DNA from: Gammaproteobacteria bacterium
GTDB lineage: Bacteria > Pseudomonadota > Gammaproteobacteria > Competibacterales > Competibacteraceae
DNA length: 32,963 bases
Assembly (NCBI GenBank): GCA_003562535.1
Contig: PWUP01000245.1
Coordinates: forward strand, 1-32,963
Direction of reading: 5' to 3'
The notes below the pieces were generated by a model. The model saw only the letters and a list, made by a program, of their open reading frames with translations. It was not told the DNA's origin and did not search any database. This document shows positions 10,014 to 17,348 of this stretch, one piece after another (position 1 is the stretch's first letter; each line of letters begins with the position of its first letter). A program made the translations under genes and the position numbers.

Positions 10014-10148
10014 TCAAGGGGCGAGACGCACACGCCCCTTAGCACGGCGGGCTTTAATAATAGCCCGACCGCCTTTAGTCGCCATGCGAGCACGAAAACC
10101 GTGGGTACGTTTACGGTGGAGATTACTGGGTTGATAGGTACGCTTCAT
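10014..10148 (-). CDS. rpmH: 50S ribosomal protein L34 (44 aa, below the ORF-track cutoff)
   Basis: Manual translation: [44 protein letters not shown]. Confidence 0.97.
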   Translation of the reverse strand: MKRTYQPSNLHRKRTHGFRARMATKGGRAIIKARRAKGRVRLAP

Positions 10149-10294
10149 GATTATGGTCGCCAGTTTAGACAAAAGACTGTCGAAAATACTTTGCTAAGCC
10201 TAAGTCTGTCAAGTCATACGGCTACGGTTTGCTTTGCAACCGTTAGTGGATTGCCGCTATTCTAAACCGTTTTACACAGTAAGATGGACTGTCG

Positions 10295-12808
10295 ATGTTA
10301 ACAATTATCCAGATCACCGATCTGCATTGGTATGCTGAACCGCATCGCTGCATGCGTGGAGCGGATGTCGATGCCAATTTAATGGCGGTATTGTCCCATA
10401 TTCGCCAGCAGCATGGATTGCCTGATGCGTTATTGGTCACGGGCGATTTAGTCCATGATGAGGCCGCCGCTTATGCACGCTTACAAAGTGTTTTGCATGA
10501 TTTTGGAGTACCCGCTTACTGCTTGCCGGGTAATCATGACGTGCCGCAGACCATGCGCACTCAGTTCAGCACGGGCACGCTGCAATGGCAACGTGAAATC
10601 ATATTGGGGGGTTGGCAAATTGTGATGCTGAACTCGTATGTTCCCAACAGCGCCAGCGGCTATCTTGCCGACACGGAACTGGACGCCCTGGAGCATCATC
10701 TGGCCATCGATCCCCAGCGTCCTGCACTGGTGGCTGTGCATCATCATCCGATTCCTACCGGCATTGATTGGATGGATGCACTGATGCTTGAGAATGCCGA
10801 GGCTTTGTTTGCGGTTTTAGACCGCTATCCGCAAGTACGCGGCCTGATTTGGGGCCACGTCCATCAATCCATGACCAGCCAGCGTGGCCCCATCAAGCTG
10901 CTGGGCACACCGGCAACCAGTTTTCAGTTTGTGGCCGATCAGGGAACCGCTGACCCTGAAACCACTTGGCCAGGCTATCGCTGGTTACAGCTCAGCCAAG
11001 ATGGCCAGTTGCACAGCGGTGTTGAACGGGTGCCGCCATCCGCTACCGAGCACACAACATCTCCCCCGCCCGCCAAAAGCGGTGCCGAGATGACCATTGA
11101 TATTTTAAATGAGCTGGGCGTCGAGTATATCTTCGGCCACACGGGTGGTGCCATCATTCCCCTACACGCCGCACTGAACGCACGGATGCTCCAAGGGCAG
11201 ACCGTACCCCGTTTTGTGCTGTGCCGCCAAGAGGGGGCTGCGGGTCACGCGGCTGAAGGTTACGCCCGAGCCAGTGGTCGAACCGGGGTCGCGCTGGTGA
11301 CTTCCGGGCCGGGTGCCACTAACTTGGTCACACCCATCGCCGACGCGCATAAAGATTCGGTGCCCTGCGTGTTCATCACCGGTCAGGTGCCTAGCGCCAT
11401 GCTGGGCAAGGACGCCTTTCAAGAAGTGGATATGGTAGGCATCACTCGGTCTATCTCTAAGCATAACTATTTGGTTAAGGACACGGCAGAACTGCCCGGC
11501 GTGTTGCGTCAAGCGTTTTTCATCGCCGGTAGTGGTCGGCCAGGGCCGGTAGTCGTGGATATCTGCAAGGACGCGCTCATCGGCCAGTCGCTCAGTTACC
11601 AAGAACCACGGCGTCTGCGGGGGTACCGCCCACGGGTCAGCATGAACCGCAGCGCTGCCGACCGGTTGCTGGCCGCGTTGCTGAACGCCAAACGGCCAGT
11701 CATTCTGGCCGGTGGCGGTGTGATCAGCGCCGAGGCGGGTCAAGAGCTGCGGCGGTTTGTGGATCGCCACCAATTGCCGGTGAGTCTGACCTTTATGGGC
11801 TTGGGTGCGATTCCACATGATCATCCGCTGTTTCTCGGCATGCCTGGTATGCACGGCACCGTGGCGGCCAATGGAGCCTTGCGCGAGGCGGATTTCATCC
11901 TGACTATCGGAGCGCGCTTCGACGACCGGGTCGCAGTGAGCGGATTTGGCCAAGGCATTGATCTTGCTCACGTGGACATCGACGCCACCGAAATCAACAA
12001 AATGGTGCCGGTACGCTACGCGTTGCGCGCCAATGCCCGTGACTTCCTGGCTTATGCCAACCAAACCGATCAGGCCCGCAAGGTCGGCGCTGACTGGTTG
12101 AATAAGTTGCATATATGGCAGCGCGACTGCGCCCCACAGTATCAGTCAGGTGGGCATTTCATCAAACCCCAACAATTCATCGAGGCCTTGTCTGAGTTGA
12201 CCCGCCAGACCAGCTTGGTAGTCACCGGTGTCGGCCAGCATCAGATGTGGGCGGCTCTGTTTTACAACTATCAGCAACCCCGGCAGTGGATCAGTTCTGG
12301 AGGGCTTGGGACTATGGGGTTCGGTCTGCCAGCGGCTATGGGAGCCTACTACGCTCGTCCCGACAAGACCGTGCTGTGCATCGACGGTGATGGCAGTTTC
12401 CAGATGAACCTTCAGGAACTGGCGACCATCGCCGCTAACCGCATTCCGGTCAAGGTGTTCATTCTCAACAACGGCTTTTTAGGCATGGTGCGGCAGTGGG
12501 AAGATATGTTCAACCAAGGCCATCATTACGAAACCTGTCTGGCCCGCACCGCCGACTGTGACCCGGCGTGTATTGACAGTCGGGAATGTCGAACCCCTAA
12601 CCCCAATTATCTGAACCTGAATAAAGTGTTTCCCGGGATCGAAACCGTGCGCATCACTCGTCCTGAAGACGTGCAGTCAGGCATCGAACGGGCGCTGGCC
12701 TACCCTGGCCCCTGCGTGGTTGATGTGTGGGTCGAGCGTACCGAAGACGTGCGACCGATGATCCCGCCAGGCGGCTCGTTGGCCGATAGTATTCACACGA
12801 TTGAGTGA
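10295..12808 (+). CDS. bifunctional ORF: N-terminal CpdA-like 3',5'-cAMP phosphodiesterase fused to C-terminal acetolactate synthase large subunit
   Basis: Continuous 837-codon ORF. N-terminus: ITDLHW, TGDLVHDE, LPGNHD, HHHPIPTG, GHVHQ, LLGTPATSFQF (CpdA). C-terminus: GVEYIFGHTGGA, RQEGAAGHAAEGYARASGRTGVALVTSGPGATN, DAFQEVDMVGITRSISKHNYLV, GDGSFQMNLQELATIAANRIPVKVFILNN (AHAS, ThDP motif). Linker about 11030-11083 (VPPSATEHTTSPPPAKSG). Confidence 0.88.
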   Translation: MLTIIQITDLHWYAEPHRCMRGADVDANLMAVLSHIRQQHGLPDALLVTGDLVHDEAAAYARLQSVLHDFGVPAYCLPGNHDVPQTMRTQFSTGTLQWQREIILGGWQIVMLNSYVPNSASGYLADTELDALEHHLAIDPQRPALVAVHHHPIPTGIDWMDALMLENAEALFAVLDRYPQVRGLIWGHVHQSMTSQRGPIKLLGTPATSFQFVADQGTADPETTWPGYRWLQLSQDGQLHSGVERVPPSATEHTTSPPPAKSGAEMTIDILNELGVEYIFGHTGGAIIPLHAALNARMLQGQTVPRFVLCRQEGAAGHAAEGYARASGRTGVALVTSGPGATNLVTPIADAHKDSVPCVFITGQVPSAMLGKDAFQEVDMVGITRSISKHNYLVKDTAELPGVLRQAFFIAGSGRPGPVVVDICKDALIGQSLSYQEPRRLRGYRPRVSMNRSAADRLLAALLNAKRPVILAGGGVISAEAGQELRRFVDRHQLPVSLTFMGLGAIPHDHPLFLGMPGMHGTVAANGALREADFILTIGARFDDRVAVSGFGQGIDLAHVDIDATEINKMVPVRYALRANARDFLAYANQTDQARKVGADWLNKLHIWQRDCAPQYQSGGHFIKPQQFIEALSELTRQTSLVVTGVGQHQMWAALFYNYQQPRQWISSGGLGTMGFGLPAAMGAYYARPDKTVLCIDGDGSFQMNLQELATIAANRIPVKVFILNNGFLGMVRQWEDMFNQGHHYETCLARTADCDPACIDSRECRTPNPNYLNLNKVFPGIETVRITRPEDVQSGIERALAYPGPCVVDVWVERTEDVRPMIPPGGSLADSIHTIE

Positions 12809-12903
12809 CGAAAGCAGTCCATCCGATTGCCGATCACAAACATCCGTATCGTGCTGCTGCATAAGCTGCGCGGTGCACTCAACTATGGCTAAGGTTATGC
12901 CGC

Positions 12904-13548
12904 ATGAACATACTCATACTAGCTAGCAATAATCTAGGTAAAATACGCGAATTCAATCAACTACTCACTGAGTGGGCGATTGATGTCCGCCCGCAGTCGG
13001 AATTTGCCGTGTCGGAAGTCGCCGAAACCGGGCTGAGTTTTGTGGAAAATGCCCTAATCAAAGCCCGTCATGCCAGCCGCCACACGGGTTTGCCAGCGCT
13101 GGCGGATGATTCCGGCTTGGTGGTGGACTGCCTAAACGGTGCCCCTGGGCTGTATTCCGCCCGTTATGCCGGAGCCGATGCGGATGATGCGGCCAATCGG
13201 CGTAAGCTGTTGGCGGCACTGGCGGATGTGCCCGATACGGCTCGCAGCGCGAGGTTCGTGTGTGTGCTGGCCTTGCTGCGCCATGCGGATGACCCCCTGC
13301 CGTTGATTTGCCAAGGGGAATGGGCAGGCCGTATTGCCCAGGCCGAGCGCGGTGAGCACGGCTTTGGTTATGATGCACTGTTTGAAGTGCCCGAGCGTCA
13401 CTGTACCGCCGCCGAATTGCCCCCCAGCGAAAAGCAGCGCCTCAGCCACCGCGCCCAAGCCCTACAACATTTGCAACATCATCTCAGGCATAATCCCCAC
13501 CTATTGAATCCGGCCGCAGTGGCTGAGCACTGCCCCGATACCGATTAA
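12904..13548 (+). CDS. rdgB: non-canonical purine NTP pyrophosphatase (RdgB/HAM1)
   Basis: [58 protein letters not shown]. Confidence 0.95.
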   Translation: MNILILASNNLGKIREFNQLLTEWAIDVRPQSEFAVSEVAETGLSFVENALIKARHASRHTGLPALADDSGLVVDCLNGAPGLYSARYAGADADDAANRRKLLAALADVPDTARSARFVCVLALLRHADDPLPLICQGEWAGRIAQAERGEHGFGYDALFEVPERHCTAAELPPSEKQRLSHRAQALQHLQHHLRHNPHLLNPAAVAEHCPDTD

Positions 13549-13565
13549 CCACCCAGGTTGTGTTC

Positions 13566-14969
13566 ATGAGTCATCACCCTAAACTCAAGCCAGTGACGGC
13601 ACCACCCGAGTTACTCGCGGCTCTGCAACAGCAGTTCAGTGAACGGCTGACTACCCGCAGCGCGATTCTAGAGCGCCACGGCAAGGACGAATCGTTTCAT
13701 CCGGGAGCACCACCCGATGCGGTCGTTTTCGCCCACAGCAGCGCAGAAGTCAGCACGGTGGTGCGTCTGTGCCAACAGTATGGTACTCCGATCATTCCCT
13801 TCGGCACCGGCACCTCCCTCGAAGGCCAGATTGCTGCCCTTTACGGCGGAATATGCATCGATCTGAGCCAAATGCAGCAGATTTTACGGGTCAGTGTTGA
13901 CGATCTCGACTGCACGGTGCAAGCGGGCGTAACCCGCAAACAACTGAACACCTATCTGCGCGATACAGGGCTGTTTTTCTCGGTTGATCCTGGGGCAGAC
14001 GCCTCGCTCGGCGGCATGGCCGCCACCCGTGCTTCTGGCACTAATGCCGTGCGCTATGGCACCATGAAAGACGTGGTGTTGGGGTTGACTGCGGTGATGG
14101 CCGATGGTCAGATTATCCGCACCGGTGGGCGGGCGCGTAAATCCTCAGCCGGTTATGATTTAACTCGTTTATTAGTCGGCTCGGAGGGCACTTTGGGGAT
14201 TATCACTGAGCTGACCTTGCGTCTCTACGGCCAACCTGAAGCCGTATCCGCTGCGGTGTGCCCGTTTCCTGAGTTACGCGCAGCCATTGATGCCGTGATT
14301 CAGATCATTCAGTTAGGCATTCCGGTGGCACGCATTGAACTGCTGGATGCACTGACCATGCAAGCGATTAATCGTTGGTCAAAACTCGACTACCCGGAAA
14401 CACCGACGTTATTTTTTGAATTCCACGGCAGTCAGCGCAGTGTGACCGAGCACGTTGAGCAGGTGCGTGAGATTACCACAGAGTTTGGCGTCACTGACTT
14501 CCGCTGGGCGGTGCATGAAGAAGACCGCAACGCCTTGTGGCAGGCACGCCACGACGCCTATTACGCCTCACTGGCTTTACGGCCAGGGTGTCAAGGCTGG
14601 CCCACCGATGTCTGTGTGCCGATTTCGCGCTTGGCCGACTGCATCCTCGCAACTCAGGCCGATTTACGCTCATCAACCCTATTAGCGCCACTGGTTGGCC
14701 ATGTGGGTGATGGTAATTTCCACTTGGTGTATGTGCTGAACCCTGAGGATCCCGCTGAATTGGCGGAAGCCGAACGGGTGAATACCCGCTTGGTGCAGCG
14801 GGCCTTAGCTATGGGAGGAACCTGTACCGGTGAACACGGTGTGGGCTATGGCAAGCTGCCGTTTTTAGCGCAGGAACACGGTGAGGAGGCGCTGGCGGTC
14901 ATGCGCGCCATTAAACAAGCGCTAGACCCGCAGCAGTTGCTGAATCCCGGCAAGTTGGTGCCCTTGTGA
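13566..14969 (+). CDS. FAD-binding oxidase, D-lactate dehydrogenase (cytochrome)/GlcD-like family
   Basis: PFGTGTSLEGQ, DPGADASLGGMAATRASGTNAVRYGTMKDVVLGL, LLVGSEGTLGIITELTLRL, GHVGDGNFH, GEHGVGYGK. ATG at 13566 preferred over the GTG at 13560. Confidence 0.88.
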   Translation: MSHHPKLKPVTAPPELLAALQQQFSERLTTRSAILERHGKDESFHPGAPPDAVVFAHSSAEVSTVVRLCQQYGTPIIPFGTGTSLEGQIAALYGGICIDLSQMQQILRVSVDDLDCTVQAGVTRKQLNTYLRDTGLFFSVDPGADASLGGMAATRASGTNAVRYGTMKDVVLGLTAVMADGQIIRTGGRARKSSAGYDLTRLLVGSEGTLGIITELTLRLYGQPEAVSAAVCPFPELRAAIDAVIQIIQLGIPVARIELLDALTMQAINRWSKLDYPETPTLFFEFHGSQRSVTEHVEQVREITTEFGVTDFRWAVHEEDRNALWQARHDAYYASLALRPGCQGWPTDVCVPISRLADCILATQADLRSSTLLAPLVGHVGDGNFHLVYVLNPEDPAELAEAERVNTRLVQRALAMGGTCTGEHGVGYGKLPFLAQEHGEEALAVMRAIKQALDPQQLLNPGKLVPL

Positions 14970-14976
14970 TGGGGGT

Positions 14977-15783
14977 GTGGGTATGAGCCCCCCCAGCGCG
15001 TCGTCTGAGGTTCACCTGCTGCAAGCGGCGCTGAGCGTCACCGCGCAACCGTTGCTTGCGGGGATAGAGCATTTATCCAGCGTTGATTCCACCAATAATT
15101 ATCTATTAGCGGCGGCTGAAACCGGTCAAGCCAGTGGCAGTGTGTGTCTCGCCGACTATCAGAGCGCTGGACGTGGCCGCCGTGGTCGCCAGTGGGTGTC
15201 CCCACCCGGCGGCAATCTGTATTTATCTGTGCTGTGGCGTTACCCCAGTCCACCGCCGCATTTGGCGAGTTTAAGCATTGCCACTGGCTTGGCCGTAGCT
15301 CGCACTTTACGCGATCTCGGGGTGGTGGCCATTCAACTGAAATGGCCTAATGATGTGATCTGGTATGGGCGTAAACTGGGCGGCTTATTACTTGAAACCC
15401 GCAGCGGCTCGGAGTGTGTGGTGGTTGCAGGCATTGGCTTAAATTTACGCATGCCGCCCCAACAGGCGGGGATCGACCAACCGTGGACGGATTTAACCAC
15501 GATTTTGGATACCTCATGCCCACCCCGTCCGCTACTGGTTGCCGAATTACTCAATCGGCTGTTACCGTTGTATCATCATTACCCCCAATACCGTGAAGAT
15601 TGTGCCGCAGCCTGGGCAGAATTCGATGCCTTAGCCGATCAACCCGTGTGCATTGATGATCAAGGTCAAACCCTAGAGGGTATCGCCCGAGGTGTGGATC
15701 AAGCCGGTCAACTGCGGGTTGCGACTGCCCAAGGACTGCGTATTTTCAACAGCGGCGAAGTCACCGTTCGGAGCGTTGTATGA
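14977..15783 (+). CDS. birA: biotin--[acetyl-CoA-carboxylase] ligase without an N-terminal HTH domain (alternative start ATG 14983)
   Basis: SVDSTNNYLL, GRGRRGRQWVSPPGGNLYLSVLWR, KWPNDV, KLGGLLLETR, GIGLNL. Confidence 0.92.
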   Translation: MGMSPPSASSEVHLLQAALSVTAQPLLAGIEHLSSVDSTNNYLLAAAETGQASGSVCLADYQSAGRGRRGRQWVSPPGGNLYLSVLWRYPSPPPHLASLSIATGLAVARTLRDLGVVAIQLKWPNDVIWYGRKLGGLLLETRSGSECVVVAGIGLNLRMPPQQAGIDQPWTDLTTILDTSCPPRPLLVAELLNRLLPLYHHYPQYREDCAAAWAEFDALADQPVCIDDQGQTLEGIARGVDQAGQLRVATAQGLRIFNSGEVTVRSVV

Positions 15784-16571
15784 ATTTACTGGTGGATATT
15801 GGCAATACTCGACTCAAATGGTTGGCGGTAGAAGCGGGTTTAGTGGTTAATCGTGGTCATTTGCTGCATCAAGGCATTGATCCCAAACTCTGGGGGGATC
15901 GGCTATGGAGCCATTTATACCGTCCCCGACAAATTGTGATTGCCAATGTCGCCGGCTCGGAAATCGCTTGGGCGCTGGACAGTTGGTGTTTGCAACATTG
16001 GGCGCTACGCCCACATTTAATCCATGCAGAAGCCGAGCGTTTTGGCATCCGCAACGCCTACACCATGCCAGAAACCTTGGGGGTGGATCGCTGGGCGGCG
16101 ATGATTGGTAGCCATCATTTGGTCAACACCCATTGCACGGTGGTCGATTGCGGCACCGCCGTAACCATTGATGCCCTCACCGCCAATGGCCAACACTTGG
16201 GCGGGGTGATTATTCCGGGTTTACGGTTGATGCACGAAGCCTTATTTCGCAAAACCAGTCAGATTGCTGAACAAGACATGGGCGATATTGTGTACTTAGG
16301 GCGCAACACTCGTGATTGCATTTGGGGAGGTAGCGTGTATGCCATTACGGCAGCCATCGACCGCATCACCGCACAGATGGCGGAGCAGTTTGGCGGCGGC
16401 CCGGTGCAACACCTGCTGACTGGTGGTAATTCCGCCGCCCTGATGCCTTTTTTACAGCGCCAAGACTACCGCTTAGAGCCGGATCTGATTTTTGCCGGTT
16501 TGCGCCATTATTTAGACAATGAACACACACTGGCTCAACCCATTTTGCGCCAAGTGGGCGGAGCCTGTTAA
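15780..16571 (+). CDS. coaX: type III pantothenate kinase
   Basis: MNLLVDIGNTRLKW, GVDRWAAMIG, VVDCGTAVTIDAL, GGVIIPGLRLM; ATGA overlap with birA. Confidence 0.94.
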   Translation: MNLLVDIGNTRLKWLAVEAGLVVNRGHLLHQGIDPKLWGDRLWSHLYRPRQIVIANVAGSEIAWALDSWCLQHWALRPHLIHAEAERFGIRNAYTMPETLGVDRWAAMIGSHHLVNTHCTVVDCGTAVTIDALTANGQHLGGVIIPGLRLMHEALFRKTSQIAEQDMGDIVYLGRNTRDCIWGGSVYAITAAIDRITAQMAEQFGGGPVQHLLTGGNSAALMPFLQRQDYRLEPDLIFAGLRHYLDNEHTLAQPILRQVGGAC

Positions 16572-16643
16572 CCAGCAATTCCAAATTTGCCTTGGCCACC
16601 ACCGCTGTGAGCACCGCCAACCTGAACAGCCTATATGCATTCC

Positions 16644-16657
16644 GACGCGGGAGCGTC
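16644..16657. repeat. small inverted repeat GACGC-GGGA-GCGTC
   Basis: Perfect 5-bp arms read directly. Confidence 0.55.
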
Positions 16658-16673
16658 ACTGCCATTAACTTTA

Positions 16674-16710
16674 GATGGCAAAGGTGGGCAATGCCCACCC
16701 TACATTAACT
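16674..16710. repeat. palindromic repeat copy 1 (gatggcaaaGGTGGGCAATGCCCACCctacattaact)
   Basis: 36/37 identical to 16757-16793; core GGTGGGCA-A-TGCCCACC is a perfect 8-bp-arm palindrome. Confidence 0.85.
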
Positions 16711-16721
16711 TTATTCAGTAG

Positions 16722-16738
16722 GGCGGGCATGGCCCGCC
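16722..16738. repeat. related palindrome GGCGGGC-ATG-GCCCGCC
   Basis: Perfect 7-bp arms with 3-nt loop between the two 37-bp copies. Confidence 0.75.
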
Positions 16739-16756
16739 AAGTCAAGGGCATTGGAT

Positions 16757-16793
16757 GATGGCAAAGGTGGGCAATGCCCACCCTACCTTAACT
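16757..16793. repeat. palindromic repeat copy 2 (gatggcaaaGGTGGGCAATGCCCACCctaccttaact)
   Basis: Direct repeat of 16674-16710 with one mismatch (A/C). Confidence 0.85.
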
Positions 16794-16811
16794 CCCCCAT
16801 TTATGGGGGAG
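16792..16811. repeat. hairpin CTCCCCCAT-TT-ATGGGGGAG, possible bidirectional transcription stop between coaX and the FmdB gene
   Basis: Perfect 9-bp stem with 2-nt loop, in a convergent intergenic region; no T-tract, so terminator function is uncertain. Confidence 0.6.
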
Positions 16812-16815
16812 AGGG

Positions 16816-17154
16816 CTAGGGTGAGGGGGTCTGAGTGCTGGTTTTGGTTTTTTTAGTACCGTTATCACTGCTTGATTGCTCCGTCTTAGCGGGTGTGGCT
16901 TTGTCGCCCTCTTTAGACGCCGATCCTGACTTAGCATCAGGCTGGGCATCACCCGCTAGATTGCGTTTATTGCCGGATTTAAAATCGGTTTCGTACCAGC
17001 CCCCCCCTTTAAGCCGGAACCCGACAGGGGATAGCAGGCGTTGCAAAGCCGACTGTTCACAGCTCGGACAGTCCGTCAACGTGGGGTCAGAAAATTTCTG
17101 TAACGCTTCTAATTGGTGGCCGCAAGCCGTGCAGCGGTATTCATAAATGGGCAT
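16816..17154 (-). CDS. FmdB-family zinc-ribbon protein
   Basis: MPIYEYRCTACGHQLEALQKFSDPTLTDCPSCEQSALQRLLSPVGFRLKGGGWYETDFK; two CxxC pairs; low-complexity tail. Confidence 0.93.
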   Translation of the reverse strand: MPIYEYRCTACGHQLEALQKFSDPTLTDCPSCEQSALQRLLSPVGFRLKGGGWYETDFKSGNKRNLAGDAQPDAKSGSASKEGDKATPAKTEQSSSDNGTKKTKTSTQTPSP

Positions 17155-17348
17155 GATTCAGGATTCCCTTTGAGTGGGCAATGGAACGGTTAAATACGTA
17201 TTGCTGTCGCATCATGGGTGCATGTTCACCCGTTTCAATAGCCGCACCCGCATTTTTCAGGTACTGGCTTAATAGGCAAATAGGCTCAACTGCCGGTATC
17301 ATACGAAGCTCATCAACCTAGTGCAGTATTACCGATTATCGAAAAAAT

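Noticed and set aside
10149-10294. Possible oriC next to rpmH
   Set aside because: No DnaA-box cluster, AT-rich repeats or dnaA; only a two-mismatch TTTTACACA was seen.
11162-12112. 316-aa minus-strand ORF antisense to the AHAS domain
   Set aside because: Fully overlaps a motif-rich coding region; composition lacks recognisable domains and looks like an antisense shadow ORF.
10295-12808. The fusion explained by a simple sequencing frameshift
   Set aside because: No frame change is needed: both domains are in the same frame with no stop and complete motifs. A deletion or assembly join remains possible and is listed in the finding, but a frameshift artefact does not explain it.
16674-16793. 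Possible mini-CRISPR (two 37-bp palindromic repeats separated by ~46 bp)
   Set aside because: Only two copies, the spacer itself contains another palindrome, no cas genes; fits dispersed REP-like repeats better.
17155-17348. Possible tRNA or small RNA in the FmdB/pentapeptide intergenic spacer
   Set aside because: No T-loop GTTCRANNC consensus or cloverleaf recognised, and no clear terminator or promoter pair.
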